Below, piece after piece: positions 25,837-33,529 of a stretch of 35,353 nt of DNA; the first letter of the stretch is position 1; every line of letters starts with the position of its first letter. The notes under the pieces are model-generated. The model did not search any database. It saw only the letters and a program-made list of their open reading frames with translations, and was not told the origin of the DNA. A program made the translations under genes and the position numbers. Origin of the DNA: Darwinimomas sp045600945. Lineage in GTDB: Bacteria > Bacillota > Clostridia > Lachnospirales > Lachnospiraceae. The stretch spans positions 1-35,353 of the forward strand of contig JAZRYX010000064.1 in NCBI GenBank assembly GCA_045600945.1, given 5' to 3'.

Positions 25837-25888
25837 AGGGTTCCCCCTGCTGTTTTTATATTGCTGCTATCTATGCAGATAATCGATA

Positions 25889-26776
25889 TCATTTCACTCT
25901 CTCACTCATAAAAGCCGATCCCAGTATCAGTACGGTACCTACTGCTCCCTGCCATCCCATGTTCTCGTGAAGAATAACCTGCGAAAGTATGATTGCCACT
26001 ACGGGATCAATATAACTGAGAACCGCTACCTGACTCATCTTTATGTGATTTATGGATCTAAAATACCATAGATACATTATACCCGTATGGAAAATGCAGA
26101 CGATAGCCAGTAATATTACCGTTTTTAACTGAAATAACTCTGCGGGCAAAGGTTCATTAAATGTTCCTTTGATAATCAGATACGGAATCATGACAAGTCC
26201 TGCCGAGAGCAGCTGAAGCGCCGTCTTCTTATAAGAATCTATATCCGTAATGAGCCTGGCACCGCATACTACTATCGCATACAGAACTGCCGAAAGAAGA
26301 CCCAAAAGTATACCCTTCAAATCATTGCTGCTTATTTTCTCCGTAAGTATACCTGATACAAAAATCATGCCTGTAAAAGCAACTATAACGCATGCGATCT
26401 TCTTCCACGTGAGTTTTTCCTTGAATAATATCGGTGTAAGCAGAATCAGAAAAATCGGCTCCATATAGTAACACAGTGTCGCAGTACTTACCGAAGTATA
26501 ATTATAGGATTCAAACAAGGCTACCCAGTTGAAGCCCATAATCGCACCGATTATTACGATCAGTAACGCCTTCCTGTGAAAATCCGCACCGAAGAATGTC
26601 TGTTTCGTGGCTGTCAGATAGATAATGATGACTACACCTCCCACCAGACCTCTGAGCATAGCCAATATACCGGAATCAAGGGGAATAAATCTCCTGAATA
26701 TGCCTATGGTCCCGAATGTTACCATGGCAATTATAAACTGAAACAGGTATTTTCTTGATTCTTTGCTGTCTGACAT
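25889..26776 (-). CDS. EamA-family (DMT superfamily) transporter
   Basis: The 295-residue protein consists of about ten membrane helices formed by two EamA repeats (about 10-140 and 150-290), with the usual YNYTSVSTATLCYYMEP-like segment in the first half and LSYIDPVVAIILSQ near the end. Family members export or import small metabolites; LicB-type choline permeases belong to the same superfamily. It is 52 bases upstream of the aldolase gene on the same strand and may carry a substrate or product of that operon. Substrate unknown. Confidence 0.88.
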   Translation of the reverse strand: MSDSKESRKYLFQFIIAMVTFGTIGIFRRFIPLDSGILAMLRGLVGGVVIIIYLTATKQTFFGADFHRKALLIVIIGAIMGFNWVALFESYNYTSVSTATLCYYMEPIFLILLTPILFKEKLTWKKIACVIVAFTGMIFVSGILTEKISSNDLKGILLGLLSAVLYAIVVCGARLITDIDSYKKTALQLLSAGLVMIPYLIIKGTFNEPLPAELFQLKTVILLAIVCIFHTGIMYLWYFRSINHIKMSQVAVLSYIDPVVAIILSQVILHENMGWQGAVGTVLILGSAFMSERVK

Positions 26777-26888
26777 TGCTGATTGCCTCTATATCTTGTG
26801 TCACTGCCCGGTTTGCCCACAAGAGTTCTTACAAGATTCTTACATTCACTTAAGTTGCCTTTAAACCCCTTTATTATTTGACGGAGTT

Positions 26889-26897
26889 TGATATAAT
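26889..26897 (+). promoter_or_regulatory. Extended -10 promoter of the small secreted protein gene
   Basis: TG-A-TATAAT is a perfect extended -10. The TTGACG just before it is only 8 bases away, too close to act as its -35, and no other good -35 is present. It lies 37 bases before the ATG. Confidence 0.65.
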
Positions 26898-26934
26898 AAG
26901 TTTACTAAATCGGGAAAGGAGGAGCAAGATATTT

Positions 26935-27372
26935 ATGATTAATAAAAGCAAAATTTTTGCTTTGATTCTTGTTGTCGTCCTTTCTGTATCGTTTGCCGTA
27001 ACCGCTTATGCCGCCACTACAACTTCCTTAACAACAGGTTCCAGAGTTGCAAGTGATGAAGAGCTTGTTGATGAGACAGAAAAAGTTGTCTGGGAAAAAG
27101 TCGATGGCAAGTTCCGTTGTGTAGATCTAAACGGTGAGCCTGTATCAGGCTGGGCAAGACGCGGCGAGTATATTTACTATCTTGGCAAAGACGGGTTCCC
27201 GAAAACAGGATGGGTTAAAAGCAATGCCAAGTGGTATTACCTCTATGATGAGAAGGATATCGATAAATTAGATATATCAGAAGCATTGGTCGGAACACTT
27301 GCAACAGATACATGGATAGAGCACTACTACTACGTAGACAAGACTGGTGCTCAGGTTAAGACAAAAAAATAA
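26935..27372 (+). CDS. Small secreted protein with cell-wall-binding repeats
   Basis: The 145-residue precursor has a signal peptide (MINKSK, hydrophobic 8-22, cleavage likely after AYA at 26). A Thr/Ser-rich spacer follows, then Trp/Tyr-rich repeats of the choline/glucan-binding type (VSGWARRGEYIYYL, KTGWVKSNAKWYYL). It is related in design to the protein at 4243-4938 and lacks any catalytic domain. I chose the ATG at 26935 behind AAAGGAGGAG; an upstream TTG frame at 26878 runs through the promoter. It is the only complete plus-strand protein gene in the window, divergent from the EamA gene and convergent with spoVG. Confidence 0.85.
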   Translation: MINKSKIFALILVVVLSVSFAVTAYAATTTSLTTGSRVASDEELVDETEKVVWEKVDGKFRCVDLNGEPVSGWARRGEYIYYLGKDGFPKTGWVKSNAKWYYLYDEKDIDKLDISEALVGTLATDTWIEHYYYVDKTGAQVKTKK

Positions 27373-27397
27373 AACCGTTTTTGCGGTTTTATTTTTT
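27369..27397. terminator. Bidirectional terminator between the secreted protein and spoVG
   Basis: ATAAAACCG (27369-27377) pairs with CGGTTTTAT (27384-27392) around a 6-base loop, with T7 after it on the plus strand and an A-run (27363-27369) before it, giving T on the minus strand. It overlaps the plus-strand stop codon and lies 10 bases from the spoVG stop, so it can serve both. Confidence 0.9.
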
Positions 27398-27406
27398 TAC
27401 TCCGGT

Positions 27407-27673
27407 TTACTGTGGTGCCGCTTCACTCTTGGCATATGCCTCAAGAATCATGCTCTGAAGTCTTTCCCTCGTAGTAGAGTTAATCGGGTGGGCGATATCT
27501 CTGTATTCACCATCCGAAGCCATACGGCTCGGCATGGCAATAAACAATCCTTTCTCGCCTTCGATGACTTTGATGTCGTGGACTACAAATTCTTCATCAA
27601 TAGTTATTGATACTATCGCACGCATCTTGCCTTCTTTTTCAATTCGTCTAACTCTGATATCGGTAATGTTCAT
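27407..27673 (-). CDS. spoVG: Septation/RNA-binding regulator SpoVG
   Basis: SpoVG is a small conserved nucleic-acid-binding regulator affecting septation, sporulation and envelope genes in Firmicutes. The 88-residue protein has the family start MNITDIRVRRI, a central HDIKVIEGEKGLFIAMPSR and an IAHPINSTTRERL helix. It is full length. It follows glgD by 20 bases with an AGGAGGGG ribosome binding site, placing it in the glycogen-precursor operon. In Bacillus it instead neighbours yabJ and glmU, another nucleotidyltransferase gene. Confidence 0.96.
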   Translation of the reverse strand: MNITDIRVRRIEKEGKMRAIVSITIDEEFVVHDIKVIEGEKGLFIAMPSRMASDGEYRDIAHPINSTTRERLQSMILEAYAKSEAAPQ

Positions 27674-27693
27674 CTTGCCCCTCCTTTTAGGCG

Positions 27694-28812
27694 TTACAAA
27701 GAGTACTCTCCCAAAATCTCAACAACGACTTTGATTTCTTCGGGGCTACCGATGTACTTTGAGTTGTTTTCAATAGTACTGCGGCTTTCAATGATGCAAT
27801 TCTCAACAGTCGCATTATCACCGATGTAAACATCACCAAGTATGATTGAATTTTTGATGACTGCTCCATCGCCGACATAGGCATTGTCGAAAAGTACTGA
27901 GTTTTCAACTTTGCCGTTGATTATACATCCGCTGGAAACAAGTGAATTCTTAACGCTTGCTCCCGGGTTGTATTTTGCCGGTGGATTGTCATATACTTTT
28001 GAATATATTTCCGGATAATCATTGAAATATTTTCTGATATCTGATTTCAGGAAATCCATATTCGTTCTGTAATATGATTCCACCGAGGAGATGTTACTCC
28101 AATAACTTTCTAAGTTATATGCATAAATCCTCTTGTGTTTCCTATATCTGATGATGATATCCCGTACGATATCATATCTTTCCTCAGCTGCGCACTCCTC
28201 AAGCATCTCGATGAGAAGTCTTCTTCTGATAACATAGATTCCGCATGATACGAATCTTAATGAAGAGTCAACCGGTTTTTCTTCAAGATCCGTTATCCGT
28301 CCGTCGTCTGCGGTATGAACAACTCCGAATCTTGAAATGTCCTCATCCTGGCTTATATTTGTGCATACAACTGTTATATCTGCCTTCTTTTCGATATGGT
28401 ACTCAATGAGCTTATTGTAGTCCATCTTATAAACTCCGTCTCCGGATGTAATAACTACGTATGGTTCATGTGACCTGTAGAGGAAATTAAGGTTCTGATA
28501 AAGAGCATCTGCGGTTCCGCGATACCAGTCAGAATGCTGTGCCGTAATCGTCGGTGAAAAAACAAAGAGTCCCCCCTGCTTTCTTCCGAAATCCCACCAC
28601 TTGGATGAATTAAGGTGTTCATTCAAGCTGACCGAATTAAACTGAGTTAAAACTCCAACTCTCTGAATATGAGAGTTGCTCATGTTGCTGAGTGTGAAAT
28701 CTATCGCTCTGTAACTTCCCGCAATAGGCATAGCTGAAACAGCGCGCAGATTGGAAAGTTCTTTCATTCGTTTTGATCCGCCGCCGGCAAGAATAATTCC
28801 CAATGCTTTCAT
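27694..28812 (-). CDS. glgD: Glucose-1-phosphate adenylyltransferase subunit GlgD
   Basis: GlgD is the second subunit of heteromeric ADP-glucose pyrophosphorylase in Firmicutes. It modulates GlgC and is weakly active or inactive by itself. The 372-residue protein has a nucleotidyltransferase-like domain (about 1-250) and a C-terminal left-handed beta-helix (about 280-365, hexapeptide pattern). The nucleotide loop reads LAGGGSKRMKELSNLRAVSAMPI, so the GxGxRL...K(P)AVP signature of GlgC is altered, as in other GlgD proteins. Its ATG overlaps the glgC stop by 4 bases. Confidence 0.94.
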   Translation of the reverse strand: MKALGIILAGGGSKRMKELSNLRAVSAMPIAGSYRAIDFTLSNMSNSHIQRVGVLTQFNSVSLNEHLNSSKWWDFGRKQGGLFVFSPTITAQHSDWYRGTADALYQNLNFLYRSHEPYVVITSGDGVYKMDYNKLIEYHIEKKADITVVCTNISQDEDISRFGVVHTADDGRITDLEEKPVDSSLRFVSCGIYVIRRRLLIEMLEECAAEERYDIVRDIIIRYRKHKRIYAYNLESYWSNISSVESYYRTNMDFLKSDIRKYFNDYPEIYSKVYDNPPAKYNPGASVKNSLVSSGCIINGKVENSVLFDNAYVGDGAVIKNSIILGDVYIGDNATVENCIIESRSTIENNSKYIGSPEEIKVVVEILGEYSL

Positions 28813-30083
28813 CTTTCCTCACCTGCCTTTACTAAATAACCTCCGCTTTGAAGCATCCCGTTATTATAATCCTGATATGTCGTCTCTCCCCAAACCGCCG
28901 TATTCTTTCCTATCCTAATGCCGTCAGGTATCATCGTCTTCTCTCCGATTACTACAAGATCCGATGTGTATACCCGCTTATCGACTTCATTTTCCTTATA
29001 TTCTCCGATGCCGATCTCACAATTCTTTCCGATTACGGTATTCTCTGCAACTATCGTCTTATAAAGCTTTGTGCCCTCTTTGACGATTGTTCCTTCCATA
29101 ATAATCGAATCATATACTTCGGCACCTTTTTCAATCACGACTCCGCTGCCGATTACCGAGTTCTTAACAGTTCCGTAGATCTCGGTTCCCTTTGTGATAA
29201 GACTGCGTTCGATTATTGCATCGGAACCGACATACTGCGGACTGAGTGTATCCTGTTTTGTATATATCTTCCAGAACTCTTCGTACAGATTGAACTCCGG
29301 TACTATATCGATAAGTTCCATATTGGCTTCCCAATAACTTTGAAGTGTTCCGACATCTTTCCAGTATCCCTTGAACTCATATGCGAAAATCTTGTTTCCT
29401 CTTTCGTGAGCATATGGGATGACATGCTTTCCGAAATCGCAGCCCGGAACATCCTTAAGGTCTTCAAGTGCTTTGAAAAGAAGGTCTGCCTTGAAGATAT
29501 AGATTCCCATCGATGCCAGATTGCTCTTAGGTTTATCGGGTTTCTCCTGAAATTCATTGATAAGTCCTGTCTCGTCAGTTATAACGACTCCGAAACGACT
29601 TGCCTCCTCCATCGGAACAGGCATAACTGCGATGGTTACGTCTGCGCCCTTGGACTTATGATAGTCCAAAAGCATTTCATAATCCATCTTATAAATATGG
29701 TCACCGGAAAGGATAAGCACGTATTCCGGGTCGTATTCCTTCATGTAATCAATATTCTGGTATATGGCATTGGCAGTACCGGAATACCAGTCACTTCCTT
29801 TTATATTCTCATATGGAGGAAGTATGGTTACGCCTCCGTTATTTCTGTCAAGATCCCACGGAATACCTATTCCGATATGTGAATTAAGCCTGAGCGGCTG
29901 ATACTGTGTCAAAACGCCAACAGTGTCAACTCCGGAATTAATACAGTTACTTAATGGAAAGTCTATAATTCGATATTTTGCACCAAAAGAAACGGCCGGT
30001 TTTGCAACCTTCTGGGTAAGAACACCCAGTCGGCTTCCTTGTCCGCCTGCCAGGAGCATTGCTATCATTTCTTTTTTTATCAC
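28809..30083 (-). CDS. glgC: Glucose-1-phosphate adenylyltransferase GlgC
   Basis: GlgC makes ADP-glucose from ATP and glucose-1-phosphate, the committing step of glycogen synthesis. The protein (about 424 residues) has LAGGQGSRLGVLT, KPAVSFGAKYRIIDF, LSGDHIYKMDY, a conserved FQEKP and a C-terminal beta-helix. The frame is open to an ATG at 30200, but that part runs through the promoter. I chose the GTG at 30083, preceded by AGAGGTGAT; an ATG at 30068 is also possible. It heads the glgC-glgD-spoVG operon. Confidence 0.95.
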   Translation of the reverse strand: MIKKEMIAMLLAGGQGSRLGVLTQKVAKPAVSFGAKYRIIDFPLSNCINSGVDTVGVLTQYQPLRLNSHIGIGIPWDLDRNNGGVTILPPYENIKGSDWYSGTANAIYQNIDYMKEYDPEYVLILSGDHIYKMDYEMLLDYHKSKGADVTIAVMPVPMEEASRFGVVITDETGLINEFQEKPDKPKSNLASMGIYIFKADLLFKALEDLKDVPGCDFGKHVIPYAHERGNKIFAYEFKGYWKDVGTLQSYWEANMELIDIVPEFNLYEEFWKIYTKQDTLSPQYVGSDAIIERSLITKGTEIYGTVKNSVIGSGVVIEKGAEVYDSIIMEGTIVKEGTKLYKTIVAENTVIGKNCEIGIGEYKENEVDKRVYTSDLVVIGEKTMIPDGIRIGKNTAVWGETTYQDYNNGMLQSGGYLVKAGEER

Positions 30084-30122
30084 ACAATCACCTCTTTGTC
30101 TGACCTGTATATATGCAGAAAC

Positions 30123-30151
30123 ATTATATCTCACTTCGTATGCAAAGTGAA
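30123..30151 (-). promoter_or_regulatory. Promoter of glgC-glgD-spoVG
   Basis: A perfect TATAAT (30123-30128) is preceded after 17 bases by TTCACT (30146-30151), a weak -35. It lies 40 bases before the GTG start. Confidence 0.55.
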
Positions 30152-30215
30152 CAAATCTGCGGCAAAAATACCACCAAAGTTGTATAATTTTTTTGTGCAT
30201 TTATCATAATTTTAC

Positions 30216-30244
30216 TATTCAATCCTTTATTAATATGGTAAAAT
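30216..30244 (+). promoter_or_regulatory. Probable tRNA-Gly promoter
   Basis: TGG-TAAAAT (30236-30244) is an extended -10 about 30 bases before the tRNA 5' end. The -35 at 17 bases (TATTCA, 30216-30221) is weak. Confidence 0.4.
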
Positions 30245-30274
30245 ACTATTGTTGCCCCAAAAATCACAAAACAT

Positions 30275-30345
30275 GCAGGTGTAGTTCAGTGGTAGAATGT
30301 CAGCCTTCCAAGCTGAATATGTGGGTTCGATTCCCATCACCTGCT
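30275..30345 (+). tRNA. tRNA-Gly (anticodon UCC)
   Basis: The 71-nt gene has acceptor strands GCAGGTG/CACCTGC with discriminator T, a D-arm with GGTAGAA, the anticodon loop CTTCCAA (TCC) in a TCAGC/GCTGA stem, and a T-arm GTGGG-TTCGATT-CCCAT. CCA is not encoded. The 3' acceptor strand is also the first part of a 31-base inverted repeat that reaches to 30492. It diverges from glgC. Confidence 0.95.
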
Positions 30346-30492
30346 GAGAAATTATTGGGTATACATGTAACACAAAAAGAAGAGTCCGTTGAGAACTTGT
30401 TCTCGTAAGGGCTCTTCTTTTGTGTTGCACCCGTTTATAACGGGTATCTCGATTTATCGAGATATGTATACCTGATAATTCCTCAGCAGGTG
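30338..30492 (+). repeat. Branched palindrome starting in the tRNA-Gly 3' end
   Basis: Outer arms 30338-30368 and 30462-30492 are inverted copies matching at 27 of 31 positions, and the left arm starts with the tRNA acceptor strand. Inside lie three hairpins: 30369-30387/30409-30426 (18 of 19) topped by GAGAAC-TT-GTTCTC; ACCCGTT-TAT-AACGGGT (30429-30445); and a perfect 9-bp stem with a two-base loop (30445-30464). The layout is that of an oversized cloverleaf. The first inner hairpin can also act as a terminator. Confidence 0.8.
30369..30426 (+). terminator. Probable terminator of tRNA-Gly
   Basis: AAGAAGAGTCC pairs with GGGCTCTTCTTTT, giving a stem that ends in a TTTT. It sits 24 bases after the tRNA. 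It is nested inside the larger palindrome, and the U tract is itself base-paired, so efficiency is uncertain. Confidence 0.55.
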
Positions 30493-30558
30493 AAGCCGGC
30501 TTCTTCATCATCGAACAACGACATTTATGTCGGTGTGAGATGCTTGTTTTGCTCTTTC

Positions 30559-32388
30559 TCACTCCAACTCTATCTTATTAAACAACTCGCCTTCTTCTCC
30601 CAATATCTCTTCCTCTCTCTCATGGCAGCTGAATATAATTATCTGCCCCTTATACTCTCCCGCCAGCCACTTAAGCGTAGCCGAAAGTCTGGTCTCATCA
30701 TAATTCACAAAGCTGTCATCAAAAATAAGCGGGAGCTTGTCTTCTCCGTTCTGCACAAGTCTGGCTCCCGCCAGCCTGAGTGCCATATATACCTGATCCG
30801 ATGTTCCGCTGCTGAGCTGTTCAATCGGAACCATCTTTTCTCTTGTATTCATGTATACATCGAGATTGTCATCGATACTTATTGAATCATATGCACCATC
30901 CGTAATGTTCCTGATATAATCCGATGCCTGACCGTTAAGAAATACTCCCAGAGAATCCTTAAGTTTAACCGAAAGATCATCTATCGTTTCGCTTGCTATA
31001 TCTATAGCTTCAAGTTCATTATTGATCTCTTCGTTTCTCCTGATCTTTGCCCTCAGCTCATCATTTTCCGCTTTAAGCCGGTTTATGCTCTTTATCTTGA
31101 TCATAAGCTCAAACTGAGTCTGCTTCTGATCAAATATATGCTGATCCAGTTCGGCATCCTGCGCTTCGAGCCTGGCATTTTCTTCATTAATAATTGAAAG
31201 ATTTCCTTCCTCTGCCTCTGTCTGTTCTGCGAGGGTCTTTATTTCATCCAGTTTCTGCATGACGCGATCGATACGCCCCGGATTAACATCGTCATAACCG
31301 GTATATTTTTCCAGTAATGCTGATAGCGCCTCTTCCTTTTTATGTAGTCTGTTCTTGGATATAATGCAGAGCACGAGAAATACTATTCCCGCAATAAGAC
31401 ATACTGCGAAAACAGTCTCAATAAGCTGTGCGTATTTCAGGAAGGTTCTGAGTCCAATCAAATACGCGGATATGAAAACCGTAAGCAGTGCAATACTCAG
31501 GAACACGATATAAAGCCCGCGGAACTTGATTACGAGTTTCTTATCCGACTCATTCTTGAAATCATTAAATGCTTCCGTGAATTTCTTTTTGTTATCGTAT
31601 GCCTGTGCACTTGATTCGGTAGCTACGGAACTGAGTTTCTCGCGATTGTTTTTTATCTCATCTCCGAGGACCTTTGCCTTTTCTGCATTGGCGTTCATTT
31701 CCTCGTTGACTTTCTTCCTTTCATCTTCGAACTCATTGACTTTGCTGATATAATCAGGATTTTCTATCTCTTTTTCGATTCTTCTTATCTCACTCAAATT
31801 GGCGTTAAGCTTTTTAGCTGCATCGGGAACTATTTCTCCGGACAGATCCAGCTTTTGCTGCGCCAGATATTTTTTTGCCTCAGCGCAATTAAGCGAGCGA
31901 TTACCCGTCGTATCCATATTGATGATATATCTTTTGAGCTCCCTGGCCATATCATCATCGGCGGTTGATTCCAATTGTCCGATGCTGATGGTATTGTCAT
32001 ATGCTTCCTTTGTCATTCCGCATAATATACTCCTCAGGAAATCATCGGCAAACGGTACCGCCTCGCCTGTTGTTTCATTGAACACGAGACAATTAACCGG
32101 ATCTTTTGCAAAATCTCTCGTTATGCTGTAAACCATCCCGGCTTCTTCTATGCGCAGAACCGCGCCGTATCTTTTTGTGCCCCATGGTTTGAAATGAGCG
32201 TATGTATCGGTAAGAGCTGCTACTCCTTTTGCTCTCTCCATACCGTAGAGCATGGCTCTTATACAGGCATGAAGTGTGGACTTACCGGCTTCATTATGTC
32301 CGGTAACCAGATTGATGCCGTCCGCAAAACTGATATATTTGTTGTTCAGTTTTCCGAAACCGTCTATTCTGATATCTATTAATTTCAT
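30559..32388 (-). CDS. YhaN/SbcC-like membrane-anchored coiled-coil ATPase
   Basis: The 609-residue protein has the split ABC ATPase of the SMC/Rad50/SbcC group: Walker A GHNEAGKST (30-38), signature LSSGTSDQ (525-532), Walker B LPLIFDD (552-558) and an H-loop at H589. Between the halves are two coiled coils (about 195-285 and 345-470) flanking two membrane helices (about 290-312 and 322-344). This differs from soluble SbcC with its zinc hook and matches YhaN-type proteins. It pairs with the SbcD-like protein encoded one base upstream. The ATG at 32388 follows GAGG; an earlier ATG at 32424 overlaps that gene. A role in DNA-end handling at the membrane is inference. Confidence 0.85.
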   Translation of the reverse strand: MKLIDIRIDGFGKLNNKYISFADGINLVTGHNEAGKSTLHACIRAMLYGMERAKGVAALTDTYAHFKPWGTKRYGAVLRIEEAGMVYSITRDFAKDPVNCLVFNETTGEAVPFADDFLRSILCGMTKEAYDNTISIGQLESTADDDMARELKRYIINMDTTGNRSLNCAEAKKYLAQQKLDLSGEIVPDAAKKLNANLSEIRRIEKEIENPDYISKVNEFEDERKKVNEEMNANAEKAKVLGDEIKNNREKLSSVATESSAQAYDNKKKFTEAFNDFKNESDKKLVIKFRGLYIVFLSIALLTVFISAYLIGLRTFLKYAQLIETVFAVCLIAGIVFLVLCIISKNRLHKKEEALSALLEKYTGYDDVNPGRIDRVMQKLDEIKTLAEQTEAEEGNLSIINEENARLEAQDAELDQHIFDQKQTQFELMIKIKSINRLKAENDELRAKIRRNEEINNELEAIDIASETIDDLSVKLKDSLGVFLNGQASDYIRNITDGAYDSISIDDNLDVYMNTREKMVPIEQLSSGTSDQVYMALRLAGARLVQNGEDKLPLIFDDSFVNYDETRLSATLKWLAGEYKGQIIIFSCHEREEEILGEEGELFNKIELE

Positions 32389-32389
32389 C

Positions 32390-33439
32390 TCAATTCCTCT
32401 CGTCAGATGTTTTAAGCAATGCATTGATTCCGTAATTCATTGCCTTCCTGTCAAGTTCAGTGATGTCTTCACGATTCATCTCTTTTACGAAAAAACCTAC
32501 CATATCGGTCGGATGATCTCTGAACAGTTTCACATAATCATAGTCCGGTTTTGTGAAATCATCGATTCGATTAATTTTGAATTCATATTTAAGTTCATCA
32601 ATATTGAAAGTGATTTCCGGATTTGTAAGTCCGTTCAGTTTTATATGGTAAATGTTGCCGGCACCCAGACTGACCATCTCACGTCTTAAGCTCTTCAGAA
32701 CATCTTCCCTCGTAGATACCGGAGAGATGTTTACGGAAAGAGGTATGTATCTGACAGTAGGCAGTGTGACGAATTTTAATGCCGTCATCTTCTTAAGCCT
32801 GCCGTCAATCTCTCCGATGTAGTAGCCGTGCTTTCCCGTGTCACCTGGTCCGAGTGGTTCCGGTGATCCGCTGTTCACAAGTCTTCCTCCGCGTCTGACA
32901 CTTGGCTTGTGGTTCCCTCCCAGAGCAACATATGTAAAGAAGTTCGGTATGTTTCCTTCTTCGATATCCGATGATGAAAATACAAGTATCGATGCTGATG
33001 AGTGCTCCTGATTTGCGTTAGCCAGTCTCATCTTGTCGAAACTGCTCTTATCATTTGATGCCCCGATTATCTCAACATCCGATTCCTCCATGTAGTATGA
33101 AGTAAATTTCGTACTCGTGTTATAGACAACATTTTCCGCCCATCTGAAAGTCGCAACCGGAGATGTCGGGAATATCTCATCATCCTCACCGGCGATGATA
33201 TAAATCTTTGTCTCCGGAACGGATGCAAAAATTTCGTTCACTTCCCTGATCTTCTCATCGGTCGGATGTCCGTCAAAAAGACCTCCGCTGATTATGAGAA
33301 GGTCTGCTTTTTCCATACGACACGCCTCGATTATTTTTTCGAAAGTAGTTCTCAGCGCTCCTGCACGTTCTTTACCCCATGGACGGTTTGCATCCGGTGT
33401 GGCACCATAGTGAATATCGCTTGTGTGTATAAACTTCAT
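32390..33439 (-). CDS. SbcD/YhaO-like metallophosphoesterase with degenerate active site
   Basis: The 349-residue protein aligns by order of motifs with SbcD/Mre11-type calcineurin-like phosphoesterases: TSDIH (D8, H10), ISGGLFD (51-56), AGEDD (83-87) and VALGGNHKPS (171-180), then LVNSGSPEPLG. Several metal or catalytic residues are changed. The Asp of GDLFD is G53, the GNHD motif reads GEDD, the mid-domain His segment reads ILVFSSS, and the first His of GHxH is G175. Nuclease activity is therefore doubtful; it may be a structural or sensor partner of the downstream ATPase. A C-terminal capping region (about 225-345) is present. Confidence 0.82.
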   Translation of the reverse strand: MKFIHTSDIHYGATPDANRPWGKERAGALRTTFEKIIEACRMEKADLLIISGGLFDGHPTDEKIREVNEIFASVPETKIYIIAGEDDEIFPTSPVATFRWAENVVYNTSTKFTSYYMEESDVEIIGASNDKSSFDKMRLANANQEHSSASILVFSSSDIEEGNIPNFFTYVALGGNHKPSVRRGGRLVNSGSPEPLGPGDTGKHGYYIGEIDGRLKKMTALKFVTLPTVRYIPLSVNISPVSTREDVLKSLRREMVSLGAGNIYHIKLNGLTNPEITFNIDELKYEFKINRIDDFTKPDYDYVKLFRDHPTDMVGFFVKEMNREDITELDRKAMNYGINALLKTSDERN

Positions 33440-33483
33440 AGGTTCTCTCTTTCTGTTTTTTAAGAACGTTTCCTATTACATAA

Positions 33484-33513
33484 TGACAGGCGTCAAATAT
33501 AAAACGCCTGTCA
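33484..33513 (-). terminator. Hairpin after asnS
   Basis: A perfect 10-bp stem TGACAGGCGT/ACGCCTGTCA with a 10-base loop lies 16 bases past the asnS stop. On the minus strand the following bases are TTATGT, a poor U tract, so it is a probable rather than certain terminator. Confidence 0.6.
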
Positions 33514-33529
33514 CCGAACGATTTCTTTA

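Noticed and set aside
26878..26883. TTGACG as a -35 for the TATAAT at 26892
   Set aside because: The spacing is only 8 bases, far from the needed 16-18. The TG-extended -10 explains the promoter better.
26878..26934. TTG start 19 codons upstream of the secreted protein
   Set aside because: It would place coding sequence over the extended -10 promoter and before the strong ribosome binding site. The signal peptide begins cleanly at 26935.
28848..29882. A 344-codon plus-strand open frame
   Set aside because: It is antisense to glgC in a complementary codon phase, with unnatural composition (many Cys, Ile, Tyr) and no start signals.
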